Positions 18,635 through 27,455 of a DNA stretch of 47,540 nt are shown piece by piece (within the stretch, counting starts at the first letter, position 1; every line of letters begins with the position of its first letter). Both the position numbers and the translations under genes were made by a program. Under the pieces are notes generated by a model. It did no database searches. It was given only the letters and a program-made list of their open reading frames with translations, and was not told the DNA's origin. Source of the DNA: Jejuia sp. UBA6058 (lineage in GTDB: Bacteria; Bacteroidota; Bacteroidia; Flavobacteriales; Flavobacteriaceae); NCBI GenBank assembly GCA_002428965.1, contig DIYI01000014.1, positions 1 to 47,540 on the forward strand, read 5' to 3'.

Positions 18635-19301
18635 AGAAAGATATACTATTCATAAAATCTGTTTTCTTTTTGTGTTGATTTATGTTTTTGCTTCATTTAC
18701 AATAAGTAATGCTCAGTCAGGGCAAATAACTTATGGTGCAAAAGGAGGAATTAATTATTCTGCTTTCATGCAGAATGATGTTACACGTCGTTTTGAAGAT
18801 ATTGGTTATATTGGTAAATTAGGTTTTTATGTGGGCGGTTTTATGAGTATTGATGTGTCGGAAAATTTTATAATCCAACCAGAACTTACATTTGCTCTAC
18901 AAGGTAGTGCCTTTAAAAGTGATAATATTATTTTTATTTCTGAATTTTCAGAAACAGTTGGTAATTATAGATCGAACATCAATGAATATGTGATTGGAAT
19001 TCCCATTTCTGGACGTTATTTTATAAATGGGTCTTTGTGTTTTGAAGCTGGTCCTAGGTTTACATATACTATGCAAATAGAAGAAAATGTCATACAAGTA
19101 CCTGCGCAAGAATTCAATATTAGTGGTGATTCATCATTTAATGATTTAGATAAATTTGATTTTGGTGTTTTTGTTGGTTTGGGTCATAAATTCTCTAATT
19201 CCTTAGCTCTTAATGCAAGATATTTTTTTAGTGCCATTAAGAGAAATGAAACTATTAGATCTTCAATTTTAGGTTTGGGAATTGAATACTGTTTTTATTA
19301 G
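18615..19301 (+). CDS. small outer-membrane beta-barrel protein (PorT-like family)
   Basis: A 228-residue protein with a signal peptide (FLFVLIYVFASFTISNAQ) and a short run of beta strands typical of the outer-membrane beta-barrel/PorT-like family: ITYGAKGGINYSAF, GFYVGGFMSIDVSENFIIQPELTFALQG, FEAGPRFTYTM, ALNARYFFSAI. There is no ATG before the signal peptide, and the only sensible start is the GTG at 18615, inside the last 20 bases of porV. Coupled translation with porV is therefore likely. Function is unknown; the context suggests an accessory to secretion or envelope. The overlap and non-ATG start deserve checking. Confidence 0.72.
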   Translation: MSIWSIRERYTIHKICFLFVLIYVFASFTISNAQSGQITYGAKGGINYSAFMQNDVTRRFEDIGYIGKLGFYVGGFMSIDVSENFIIQPELTFALQGSAFKSDNIIFISEFSETVGNYRSNINEYVIGIPISGRYFINGSLCFEAGPRFTYTMQIEENVIQVPAQEFNISGDSSFNDLDKFDFGVFVGLGHKFSNSLALNARYFFSAIKRNETIRSSILGLGIEYCFY

Positions 19302-19351
19302 GTTTTTGTTTCTACAGGAATTGTATTTTTAGGATATTAAGCTGTTATGGT

Positions 19352-19834
19352 ATGAGGCATATAAAGATTGAAACTCATTTATTTGAGTTTGATAATGAAA
19401 ATGAACTTTCTGAAGACGCTGTACATTTGTTTGAAAGAGCTAAGGAAGCAAGGTTGAATGCCTACGCACCATATTCTAATTTTGCAGTTGGAGCTGCTAT
19501 ATTATTAGCAAATGGAGAAGTAGTAACAGGAAGTAATCAAGAAAATGCGTCATATCCTTCTGGCTTATGTGCAGAGCGAACAGCAATCTATTACGCTGGA
19601 GCTAAATACCCAAACATTAAAATTTTAAAAATAGCCATAGTTGCAGGCTTACTTGAAGGTAAAACTTCAAAACCTATTCCTCCATGCGGCGCGTGCCGAC
19701 AAGCAATTGCGGAGTATGAAGTTAATCAACAATCACCTATTGAGATTTACTTTAAAGGCACTTCTGGGAAGATTTTAAAATCTAATTCCCTAAAAAATTT
19801 ATTACCATTAATTTTTGATAAGTCTCAGCTTTAA
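19352..19834 (+). CDS. cdd: cytidine deaminase
   Basis: Cytosolic zinc enzyme that deaminates cytidine and deoxycytidine to the uridine forms for pyrimidine salvage. The 160-residue length fits the tetrameric class. NAYAPYSNFAVGAAIL is the N-terminal signature. SGLCAERTAIYYA contains the zinc Cys and catalytic Glu, and PPCGACRQAIAEY supplies the other two zinc cysteines. The start at 19352 is the only ATG; a nearby upstream ATG (19345) is out of frame and stops at once. It lies 50 nt after the barrel gene and is followed by a hairpin terminator. Confidence 0.94.
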   Translation: MRHIKIETHLFEFDNENELSEDAVHLFERAKEARLNAYAPYSNFAVGAAILLANGEVVTGSNQENASYPSGLCAERTAIYYAGAKYPNIKILKIAIVAGLLEGKTSKPIPPCGACRQAIAEYEVNQQSPIEIYFKGTSGKILKSNSLKNLLPLIFDKSQL

Positions 19835-19925
19835 TTCAAAAAATATTCTTAGACACTTCGCCTTGAGGTTTCTGTTGAAATATGTTAGTTTTTGAAAATT
19901 TTATGTCATTTTAATGGTTACGCTT

Positions 19926-19961
19926 AAATCATTCAAAAAATGGAATGATTTCTAGTTTTTT
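19926..19961 (+). terminator. terminator after cdd
   Basis: AAATCATTC (19926-19934) pairs perfectly with GAATGATTT (19943-19951) around an 8-nt loop, followed by CTAG and a T run. It lies about 90 nt after cdd and isolates the pyruvate dehydrogenase genes. Confidence 0.7.
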
Positions 19962-20014
19962 CGCATTTTTTCTACTTTCAATACTAAAGGTTTTTCCAAA
20001 ACCAAGCAAAGTAT

Positions 20015-20022
20015 TACTTTTG
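20015..20022 (+). promoter_or_regulatory. -7 box of pdhA
   Basis: TACTTTTG matches TAnnTTTG and lies 32 nt before the pdhA ATG at 20055. No clear TTG is at the -33 position. Confidence 0.45.
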
Positions 20023-20054
20023 TATTTCGCTTTATAAAAATATAATATTTGTCG

Positions 20055-21053
20055 ATGCAAAAAATCACAAAAGAGGTTTACCTTAAATGGTACGAAGACA
20101 TGTTATTCTGGAGAAAGTTTGAAGATAAACTTGCTGCAGTATATATTCAACAGAAAGTAAGAGGATTTCTTCATTTATACAATGGTCAGGAGGCAGTTTT
20201 AGCAGGTGCTTTACATGCTATGGATTTAACGAAAGATAAAATGATTACCGCATATCGTAATCATGTGCAGCCTATTGGAATGGGCGAAGACCCAAAACGT
20301 GTTATGGCAGAATTATATGGTAAGGCTACAGGTACTTCAAAAGGTATGGGTGGTTCTATGCATATTTTCTCAAAAGAACATCGTTTCTATGGAGGTCATG
20401 GTATTGTAGGAGGTCAAATTCCTTTAGGGGCTGGCATTGCTTTTGGGGATAAGTACCACGGTAAAGATGCGGTAACTTTATGTTGCTTTGGTGATGGAGC
20501 GGCAAGACAAGGATCTCTACACGAAACCTTCAACTTAGCAATGCTATGGAATTTGCCAGTAGTTTTTGTTTGTGAAAATAATGGTTATGCCATGGGAACC
20601 TCCGTAGAGCGTACGGCAAATCATGATGATATCTGGAAATTAGGTTTAGGTTATGAAATGCCTTCAGCCCCAGTAGATGGTATGAACCCTGTAAAAGTTG
20701 CAGAAGCCTTTGATGAAGCTATTCAACGTGCGCGCAAAGGAGGAGGTCCAACATTTTTAGAATTGAAAACGTATCGTTATCGTGGACATTCAATGTCAGA
20801 TGCGCAACACTATAGAACAAAAGCGGAGGTAGAAGAATACAAGAAAATTGACCCAATCACTCAAGTGAAAGACGTTATTCTTGAAAAGAAATATGCTACC
20901 GAAGAAGAAATAAAAGAAATAGATAAACGCGTTAAGGCTAAAGTAACCGAATGTGAGAAATTTGCTGAAGAATCTCCATTCCCAGAGGTACAGCAACTTT
21001 ATGATATGGTTTACGAACAAGAAGATTATCCATTTATACCACATAAATTATAA
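20055..21053 (+). CDS. pdhA: pyruvate dehydrogenase E1 component, alpha subunit
   Basis: The alpha subunit of the thiamine-diphosphate E1 enzyme that decarboxylates pyruvate and passes the acetyl group to E2. The 332-residue product has AYRNHVQPIGMG, KGMGGSMHIFSKEHRFYGGHGIVGGQIPLGAGIAF, and the ThDP motif beginning GDGAARQGSLHE and ending VCENNGYAMGTS. The loop YRYRGHSMSDAQHYR, equivalent to the phosphorylation loop of mitochondrial E1, is also present. The frame extends to a TTG at 20049, but the ATG at 20055 is preferred. aceF starts 3 nt after the stop. The beta subunit (pdhB) is not in the window and must be encoded elsewhere. Confidence 0.95.
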   Translation: MQKITKEVYLKWYEDMLFWRKFEDKLAAVYIQQKVRGFLHLYNGQEAVLAGALHAMDLTKDKMITAYRNHVQPIGMGEDPKRVMAELYGKATGTSKGMGGSMHIFSKEHRFYGGHGIVGGQIPLGAGIAFGDKYHGKDAVTLCCFGDGAARQGSLHETFNLAMLWNLPVVFVCENNGYAMGTSVERTANHDDIWKLGLGYEMPSAPVDGMNPVKVAEAFDEAIQRARKGGGPTFLELKTYRYRGHSMSDAQHYRTKAEVEEYKKIDPITQVKDVILEKKYATEEEIKEIDKRVKAKVTECEKFAEESPFPEVQQLYDMVYEQEDYPFIPHKL

Positions 21054-21056
21054 AAC

Positions 21057-22682
21057 ATGGCAATAGTTGTAAATATGCCGAGGTTGAGCGATACGATGGA
21101 AGAAGGAACTGTCGCAACTTGGTTAAAAAAAGTAGGTGATAAGATTGAGGAAGGCGATATTTTAGCTGAAATTGAAACAGATAAGGCAACTATGGAGTTT
21201 GAATCTTTTAATGAAGGGATCTTACTACATATTGGTGTTCAAGAAGGAGAAACTACGAAGGTAGATGAGTTATTAGCTATAATTGGTGATGAAGGAGAAG
21301 ATATTTCAGCTTTGCTTAATGGTGGAGGTGCTGCTTCAGTTGAAGCCACAGAAAATAAAGATGATGATGCATCTGTTACTGTCGAAGAAACAAAAGCTGA
21401 AGAAGCTCCAGCTCAGGAACTTCCAGAAGGTGTTATAGTAGTTACTATGCCTCGATTAAGTGATACCATGGAAGAGGGTACTGTAGCAACTTGGTTAAAA
21501 AAAGTTGGAGATACTGTTGAAGAAGGGGATATTTTAGCTGAAATAGAAACGGATAAAGCTACTATGGAATTTGAATCTTTCCAGTCTGGTACTTTATTAG
21601 AAATTGGATTAAAAGAAGGAGAATCTGCGAAAGTAGATGAACTTTTGGCCATTATTGGGCCAGCAGGAACCGATGTTTCTGGTGTAGCGAGTAGTTTTTC
21701 AGCTTCTTCTGCTCCGGCAGCGAAAACTGAGGAAGCGCCGAAAGTTGAGGCTAAAGTAGAAACTCCTAAGGCGGCACCAGTAAAAACTGAAACTAAAACG
21801 AAGCCAGTACCTACACCTGTTACCGAAAATGGTAGGTTATATGTTTCTCCATTGGCTAAAAAGTTAGCGGAAGAGAAAGGTATTAACATAACCAAAGTAC
21901 AGGGTTCTGGAGAGAATGGTAGAATTATCAAACGTGATATCGAAAATTATGAACCTGCAGCGGGAGCAGCTGCTGTTGGTAAATTTGTGCCTACTGGTAC
22001 CGAAGACTTTGATGAAGTTGCAAACTCGCAAATGCGTAAGGCTATTGCAAAATCATTAACAAAGTCTAAATTCTCAGCACCACATTATTATTTAGCGGTT
22101 GAATTTGATATGGATAACGCAATTGCTTTCCGTAAACAATTCAATTCTATACCTGACACTAAGATTTCATTTAATGACATCGTTGTTAAAGCATGTGCTA
22201 TGGCTTTAAAGCAGCACCCTCAAGTAAATTCGCAATGGTTTGATGACAGAATGCGATTAAATAATCACGTGCATATTGGTGTGGCAGTAGCAGTTCCAGA
22301 TGGATTGGTTGTGCCAGTGGTTCGCTTTGCCAACGAGCAAAGTTTACCACAGATAGGTGCAGAGGTAAAGGAATTAGCAGGAAAAGCACGAAACAAAAAA
22401 TTAACCCCAGATGAAATGTCTGGAAGTACATTTACCGTTTCTAATCTAGGTATGTTTGGTATTGATTACTTTACGTCTATAATTAATCAGCCTAATTCAG
22501 CTATTTTATCTGTTGGGTCTATCGTGCAGAAACCAGTGGTTAAAGAAGGACAAATTGTTGTTGGAAATACTATGAAACTCACATTGGCTTGTGATCATAG
22601 AACAGTAGACGGAGCTACTGGAGCACAATTCCTTCAAACATTGAAAGGATATATTGAGAATCCAGTAACAATGTTAGTATAA
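21057..22682 (+). CDS. aceF: pyruvate dehydrogenase E2, dihydrolipoamide acetyltransferase
   Basis: The core acetyltransferase of the pyruvate dehydrogenase complex (also called pdhC). The 541-residue protein has two tandem lipoyl domains, each with ETDKATMEFES; the lipoyl lysines are K43 and K167. An Ala/Pro/Lys-rich linker leads to the peripheral-subunit-binding domain (YVSPLAKKLAEEKGINIT...GRIIKRDI). The catalytic domain ends with CDHRTVDGATGAQFL, with H514 and D518. The two lipoyl domains are almost identical in protein but differ at many synonymous bases. It follows pdhA by 3 nt and is closed by a strong terminator. Confidence 0.96.
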   Translation: MAIVVNMPRLSDTMEEGTVATWLKKVGDKIEEGDILAEIETDKATMEFESFNEGILLHIGVQEGETTKVDELLAIIGDEGEDISALLNGGGAASVEATENKDDDASVTVEETKAEEAPAQELPEGVIVVTMPRLSDTMEEGTVATWLKKVGDTVEEGDILAEIETDKATMEFESFQSGTLLEIGLKEGESAKVDELLAIIGPAGTDVSGVASSFSASSAPAAKTEEAPKVEAKVETPKAAPVKTETKTKPVPTPVTENGRLYVSPLAKKLAEEKGINITKVQGSGENGRIIKRDIENYEPAAGAAAVGKFVPTGTEDFDEVANSQMRKAIAKSLTKSKFSAPHYYLAVEFDMDNAIAFRKQFNSIPDTKISFNDIVVKACAMALKQHPQVNSQWFDDRMRLNNHVHIGVAVAVPDGLVVPVVRFANEQSLPQIGAEVKELAGKARNKKLTPDEMSGSTFTVSNLGMFGIDYFTSIINQPNSAILSVGSIVQKPVVKEGQIVVGNTMKLTLACDHRTVDGATGAQFLQTLKGYIENPVTMLV

Positions 22683-22712
22683 TAATAGATTGTTAGAATT
22701 ATAATATTTACC

Positions 22713-22744
22713 AAAAACCTGTCTTAACCTAAGACAGGTTTTTT
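22713..22744 (+). terminator. terminator after aceF
   Basis: AACCTGTCTT (22716-22725) pairs perfectly with AAGACAGGTT (22731-22740) over a 5-nt loop, with flanking A and T runs extending the stem and giving a T tract. Confidence 0.92.
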
Positions 22745-22806
22745 ATTTTAGCTTAAGGGCTCAATGTATTAATAATTGAAGTGTAATTGAGAAAAATCAA
22801 TGGTTA

Positions 22807-23490
22807 ATGAGTAAAAACGTAGTCATAACAGGAACTAGCCGCGGTATTGGTTTTCAGATGGTTCAACTATTTGCAAAGTCAGGGTATAATGTTTTGGCAT
22901 TATCGCGTAATGAAAAACCTATTGAAAACTTGAAGCTTGAAAATGTTACTTGCTTTTCGTTTGATTTAAGTGATTCAAAAGCGTATCAAAATGTTGATAG
23001 TTTTATTAAAAGTAACTGGAATAATGTAGATATATTAATTAACAACGCAGGCGCTCTTTTAAACAAACCATTTTCAGAAACCACAATATCTGATTTTGAA
23101 TATGTTTATAGAACGAATGTTTTTGGTGTTTCAGAATTAACAAGGGTGGTGTTGCCTTTTATGAATAAAGGAAGTCATGTGGTTACTATAAGTTCAATGG
23201 GTGGCGTGCAAGGTAGTATGAAGTTTCCTGGATTAGCAGCCTATAGCTCTAGTAAAGGAGCGGTAATTACTTTATCTGAATTGCTTGCCGAGGAATATAA
23301 AGATCAAGGTGTTGCCTTCAACGTATTAGCATTAGGAGCCGTACAAACTGAAATGTTAGAAGAGGCCTTCCCTGGATATCAGGCTCCAACAACTGCTTTA
23401 GAAATGGCGCAATATATTTTTGATTTTTCTCTAAGCGGAAATAAATATTATAACGGTAAATTATTACAAGTTTCAAATTCAACGCCTTAA
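22807..23490 (+). CDS. SDR-family NAD(P)-dependent oxidoreductase
   Basis: A 227-residue classical short-chain dehydrogenase/reductase in the cytosol. The cofactor motif TGTSRGIG is at residues 8-15, NNAGALLN is the structural motif, and the active site reads ISSMGG and, later, YSSSKGA (Ser-Tyr-Lys set). TEMLEEAFPGYQAP follows the fold and would shape the substrate pocket. The substrate cannot be told. The HAD phosphatase gene begins 3 nt after the stop, so the pair is an operon. The gene starts after the aceF terminator. Confidence 0.87.
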   Translation: MSKNVVITGTSRGIGFQMVQLFAKSGYNVLALSRNEKPIENLKLENVTCFSFDLSDSKAYQNVDSFIKSNWNNVDILINNAGALLNKPFSETTISDFEYVYRTNVFGVSELTRVVLPFMNKGSHVVTISSMGGVQGSMKFPGLAAYSSSKGAVITLSELLAEEYKDQGVAFNVLALGAVQTEMLEEAFPGYQAPTTALEMAQYIFDFSLSGNKYYNGKLLQVSNSTP

Positions 23491-23493
23491 CCT

Positions 23494-24144
23494 ATGAGCA
23501 AATACAAATGCATCATCTTTGATTGTGACGGTGTTTTAATTGATAGTGAATCTATCGCCATCGGAGTTTTGGTGGATATGGCGAACGAATTAGGTGCTAA
23601 TATGATCTTTAAAGAGTCTCTTGTTGAATTAAAAGGAAAATCTTTTAATTCATGTGTAGCTTTAATATCTGAGTTATCGGATAAATCTATTCCTGATGAT
23701 TTTGAGAAAGATTACAGAGCAAGAACTTTTGAAACTTTTAAAAAAGAAATTCAACCCATAAAAGGTATAAAAGAAGTTCTTGAGAGTTTATCTCTTCCTT
23801 TTTGTACAGCATCAAGCGGCCCCGAAAATAAAATACGATTAAATCTAGAAGTTACTGGGTTATTGCCTTTTTTTGGTGATAATATTTTTAGTTGTTATAC
23901 CATTCAAAAATGGAAGCCAGATCCGGATGTGTTTTTGTGGGCAGCCAGAACAATGGGCTTTAAACCTAAAGAATGTTTGGTAGTTGAAGACAGTATTTCT
24001 GGCGTGAAAGCTGCCAAATCTGGAGGATTTGATGTGTTTGGTTATACCGAACACGATTATAAAAATGAATTAGAAGGTTTTGCGACAAAAACTTTTAATA
24101 ACATGAATGGACTTTTAAATATGATACATTCATCTAAAGGTTAA
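23494..24144 (+). CDS. HAD-superfamily hydrolase, phosphoglucomutase-like
   Basis: A 216-residue cytosolic haloacid-dehalogenase-type phosphatase or mutase. Motif I is IIFDCDGVLIDSE, with D10 (nucleophile) and D12. A helical cap follows (GKSFNSCVALISEL), motif II is FCTASSGPENK, the lysine is in IQKWKPDPDVFLWAA, and motif IV is CLVVEDSISGVKAA. It resembles the beta-phosphoglucomutase/DOG phosphatase subgroup, acting on small sugar phosphates. It is tightly coupled to the upstream SDR (3 nt). The exact substrate is not determined. Confidence 0.88.
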   Translation: MSKYKCIIFDCDGVLIDSESIAIGVLVDMANELGANMIFKESLVELKGKSFNSCVALISELSDKSIPDDFEKDYRARTFETFKKEIQPIKGIKEVLESLSLPFCTASSGPENKIRLNLEVTGLLPFFGDNIFSCYTIQKWKPDPDVFLWAARTMGFKPKECLVVEDSISGVKAAKSGGFDVFGYTEHDYKNELEGFATKTFNNMNGLLNMIHSSKG

Positions 24145-24231
24145 CGAAATCTTCTTCACTTAATCGAAATTTCTAGATTAGGTTGTGCTAAAAAGGAAGT
24201 AATTAATTGAAAACTACTACTTTCGCATCAG

Positions 24232-24828
24232 ATGCAAACCCAAATTATCAACTACATACCAAAACCTGCGGTATCTAAAGTTTTGCAACTTTTAGAAAAT
24301 GATCATCTCATTGTTAAGATAAAACGTGAGAGAAAGACCAAACATGGTGATTATAGACCTCTATCAAACGGTAAACACCAAATTACAGTTAACGGTAACT
24401 TAAATCCTTATAAATTTTTAATTACGCTCATTCATGAGATTGCTCATTTTGAGGCATTTCAGAAATTTGGGCGGTATATAAAGCCACATGGTTTAGAATG
24501 GAAGCGAACATTTCAGCATTTAATGTTACCATTTTTAAATCCTGAGGTTTTTCCAAATGAATTGTTACCTCTTTTAGCAAACCATTTTAAAAATCCAAAG
24601 GCAAGTAGTGATACGGATGTTAACTTATCGTTAGCATTAAAACAATTTGATGCACCAAATAACAAAACCTATATTTTTGAAGTACCTTATGGAAGTACGT
24701 TTAAAATATATAATGGCAAAATATTTAAAATGATTAAGAAACGTATTAAGCGTTTTGAGTGTATGGAGTTAAAAACTGGCAAGCTTTATCTTTTCAATAC
24801 AAATGCTGAAGTTGAACTATTAAATTGA
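24232..24828 (+). CDS. SprT-like zinc metallopeptidase-fold protein
   Basis: A 198-residue protein of the SprT-like family. The zincin motif is LITLIHEIAHFEAF with H68, E69 and H72, and a third likely zinc ligand H86 lies in IKPHGLEWKRTF. The C-terminal half is shorter than in eukaryotic Spartan and carries a small beta region (FEVPYGSTFKIYNGKIFKMI...FECMELKTGKLYLF) in place of the zinc-ribbon cysteines of SprT; only one Cys is seen. Its function in bacteria is poorly known. It lies 13 nt before manC and is probably co-transcribed. A TACTTTCG element at 24218-24225 may be its -7 box, leaving little or no leader. Confidence 0.8.
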   Translation: MQTQIINYIPKPAVSKVLQLLENDHLIVKIKRERKTKHGDYRPLSNGKHQITVNGNLNPYKFLITLIHEIAHFEAFQKFGRYIKPHGLEWKRTFQHLMLPFLNPEVFPNELLPLLANHFKNPKASSDTDVNLSLALKQFDAPNNKTYIFEVPYGSTFKIYNGKIFKMIKKRIKRFECMELKTGKLYLFNTNAEVELLN

Positions 24829-24841
24829 AATTACAGAACAC

Positions 24842-25921
24842 ATGAATAAAAACTATTACGCAATATTAATGGCTGGAGGCGTTGGATCTCGTTTTTGGCC
24901 CGTTAGTACTCAAGATTTTCCAAAGCAATTTCACGATATGCTTGGTACTGGTGATACTTTGATACAGAAGACATTTGGTCGATTGTCAAAGTTAATACCA
25001 AAAGAAAACATACTGATTTTAACCAATGAGCGCTATAATGATTTGGTTTTAGAGCAGCTACCAGAGGTAGAGCAACGACAAGTTGTTTTAGAACCTGCAA
25101 TGCGCAATACAGCACCGTGTATTTTATATGCGTCATTAAAAATTCAGAAAGAAAATCCTGATGCGGTTATGATTGTAGCTCCAAGTGATCACTGGATTGA
25201 AGATGAGGATACGTTTTCTAAAAACGTACAGTCAGCATTCGATTTTTGTGAAGAAAATGATGCATTAATGACATTGGGCATTCAACCGACTTTTCCGAAC
25301 ACAGGTTATGGTTACATAGAGTTTGATAAAACTTCCGAAGCGATTGTGAAACCCGTAAATCAGTTTAGAGAAAAACCAGATTATGAGACTGCAAAGGAAT
25401 TTATAGCTCAAGGTAACTTCCTTTGGAATGCGGGTATTTTTATGTGGAGTGTAAAAAGTGCTATTAAGGCATTTCAAAATAATCAGCCAAAACTTTACGA
25501 ACACTTTGAGCTAGGGATTCCAACTTATAATACATCTGGTGAAGCTGATTTCATTAAAGAAAACTACCCTAAAGCGGAAAATATTTCGGTGGACTACGCC
25601 ATAATGGAAAAATCAATTAACGTGTATGTCATTGCTGCTGAATTTGATTGGAACGATTTAGGTACTTGGGGAAGTTTATATGATAAGTTGGATAAGAACG
25701 ATGCAGGTAACGCAGTTGTTAATGCTAGGACTTTAGTTGAAGATGCTTCGGGCAACTTGATTAGAACGAAGAGCGATAAAATTGTTGTTGTGGATGGTGT
25801 GAGTGATTATATAATTGTAGATAAGGATGATGTGCTTTTAATTTATCCAAAAACTAAGGAGCAAGATATAAAGAAAACGCTTCAGAAGGTTAAAGAAAAA
25901 TTCGGAGAGCAATACGGATAA
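24842..25921 (+). CDS. manC: mannose-1-phosphate guanylyltransferase
   Basis: Makes GDP-mannose from mannose-1-phosphate and GTP for surface polysaccharide or glycoprotein synthesis. The 359-residue protein is the short, single-function form without the C-terminal phosphomannose isomerase domain (long forms are about 470). The nucleotide motif is MAGGVGSRFWPVS with FPKQF close after (K28). VVLEPAMRNTAPCIL, VAPSDHWI, TGYGYIEF, FREKPDYETA, FLWNAGIFMW and FDWNDLGTWGSLY are all GMP-pyrophosphorylase signatures. It follows the SprT-like gene by 13 nt. Confidence 0.93.
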   Translation: MNKNYYAILMAGGVGSRFWPVSTQDFPKQFHDMLGTGDTLIQKTFGRLSKLIPKENILILTNERYNDLVLEQLPEVEQRQVVLEPAMRNTAPCILYASLKIQKENPDAVMIVAPSDHWIEDEDTFSKNVQSAFDFCEENDALMTLGIQPTFPNTGYGYIEFDKTSEAIVKPVNQFREKPDYETAKEFIAQGNFLWNAGIFMWSVKSAIKAFQNNQPKLYEHFELGIPTYNTSGEADFIKENYPKAENISVDYAIMEKSINVYVIAAEFDWNDLGTWGSLYDKLDKNDAGNAVVNARTLVEDASGNLIRTKSDKIVVVDGVSDYIIVDKDDVLLIYPKTKEQDIKKTLQKVKEKFGEQYG

Positions 25922-25934
25922 ATTACTAATTCAG

Positions 25935-25960
25935 TTGTATTCTAAATTGTATTATATTCG
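25935..25960 (+). promoter_or_regulatory. possible promoter of DUF389 gene
   Basis: TTG (25935-25937) with a 15-nt spacer and TATATTCG (25953-25960), one mismatch to TAnnTTTG. It lies 25 nt before the ATG at 25985. The spacer is short. Confidence 0.4.
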
Positions 25961-25984
25961 TAAGTATCATGCAATCTAGTTACA

Positions 25985-27454
25985 ATGGAAGAAAGTAAAT
26001 TTAATTTTTCTGAAGAAGAATCTCCCAAAAATAAAGAACAAACCGTAGAGCAGTCTAAACAAGACGTAAAAAAGGATGCTCAAGGGTTGTTTGCCAGCAT
26101 TTCTAAATTTCTACATGAACTCTTAGATTTTAGGGATGATACTGATAGACAAGCTACAATTGCAGCAATAAAAGCAGATATACCTTTTAAAGGCGCAACC
26201 GCTTGGATATTGGTCTGCTCTATCATGGTAGCTTCCATTGGTTTAAATGCAGATTCTACTGCGGTGGTAATAGGAGCCATGTTAATTTCTCCTTTAATGG
26301 GACCTATTTTGGGAGTGGGAATGTCTATTGCCATTAACGATATTGATACCTTAAAAAAGTCTTTAATAAACTTAGCAACCATGATTGTTTTAAGTTTATT
26401 AACGGCTTTTTTGTTTTTTAAATTCTTTCCTACGGCCGATATAATGACCAACGAATTATTCGGTCGTACTAAGCCAGATTTAAGAGATGTTTTTATTGCC
26501 TTTTTTGGTGGGTTGGCGCTCATAATCGCGAGAACTAAAAAGGGTACAATAGCTTCGGTAATATTTGGGGTAGCAATCGCCACGGCATTAATGCCACCTT
26601 TGTGTACAGCAGGTTATGGGTTAGCCCATCATTTTGATTATTTCTTAGGCGCTATGAATTTGTTTGTGATAAACACCATATTTATCGCTCTGGCCACATT
26701 TATTGTTTTGAAGTTGTTGCGTTTTCCAATGCTTAAATATGCCAATTCAAAACGAAGAAAACGTATTGCACAATTGGCTTCGTTAACAGCAATTATTGTG
26801 ATGATTTGGCCTACAATTAGCTTCATTGATTTTTATAAAGAAAGTGGTTATAAAAATGATTATAATAATTTTATTAAGACAGAAGTAGAATCCAATAGGG
26901 AATTGTGGTTCCAAAATGGAGCATTAAATTCTGAAATAAAAAAAATCACACTTTATTTTAATGGTGAAATTGCAGAGGCAACTGAAGTAGATCTCAAAAA
27001 TGAAATTAAAGGCTATGACAAGATTAAAGATTTCGATCTAGAGATTTTTGGAAATAAGAATAGGAGCTTTGATAAAATTTCGGAAGCTTATGACAGAGCC
27101 ATTCGCGACTTGGATAATAAGGATAACATAATTGCTGGCCTACAAAAACAAATAGAAGAACTGGAAGGGAATATTACCAATTTAAATCAGCAGTTGGAAT
27201 CTAATAATGGTAGTAATGGTATTTCTTTTACAAGCCTTTCCAGAGATGCAAAAGTCAGATTTAAGGATTTGGAGTATTTTGGATACTCCAAGATGTTGAA
27301 CTCAAGAGATTTTATAAATATTGATACCGTTTCAGTAATTAGTTTAAAATGGAATAAGAATCTTCCCGATTCCACAAGGATAAAAAGAGAAAAAGAACTA
27401 AAAACCTGGTTGACCAAAGAATTAAAGCAGGATAGCATTTTACTATTAAAATAA
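25985..27454 (+). CDS. DUF389 family membrane protein
   Basis: A 489-residue protein of the TIGR00341/DUF389 family, function unknown. A charged cytosolic N terminus (about 65 residues) is followed by six or so membrane segments between about 75 and 290. These include the conserved block AVVIGAMLISPLMGPILGVGMSIAIND and a second, ATALMPPLCTAGYGLA. The last 190 residues are soluble, with a predicted coiled coil around NIIAGLQKQIEELEGNITNL and a small alpha-beta end region. The DxxTAVVIGAMLISPLMGP pattern is diagnostic. An SDR gene begins 1 nt after its stop, so the two are probably co-expressed. Confidence 0.85.
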   Translation: MEESKFNFSEEESPKNKEQTVEQSKQDVKKDAQGLFASISKFLHELLDFRDDTDRQATIAAIKADIPFKGATAWILVCSIMVASIGLNADSTAVVIGAMLISPLMGPILGVGMSIAINDIDTLKKSLINLATMIVLSLLTAFLFFKFFPTADIMTNELFGRTKPDLRDVFIAFFGGLALIIARTKKGTIASVIFGVAIATALMPPLCTAGYGLAHHFDYFLGAMNLFVINTIFIALATFIVLKLLRFPMLKYANSKRRKRIAQLASLTAIIVMIWPTISFIDFYKESGYKNDYNNFIKTEVESNRELWFQNGALNSEIKKITLYFNGEIAEATEVDLKNEIKGYDKIKDFDLEIFGNKNRSFDKISEAYDRAIRDLDNKDNIIAGLQKQIEELEGNITNLNQQLESNNGSNGISFTSLSRDAKVRFKDLEYFGYSKMLNSRDFINIDTVSVISLKWNKNLPDSTRIKREKELKTWLTKELKQDSILLLK

Positions 27455-27455
27455 T

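Noticed and set aside
21413..21931. 172-codon open frame on the minus strand
   Set aside because: It is antisense to the Ala/Glu-rich lipoyl linker of aceF; low-complexity composition creates the frame.
26080..26583. 167-codon open frame on the minus strand
   Set aside because: It lies inside the DUF389 gene, antisense to its conserved membrane blocks, and has a composition explained by the opposite strand.
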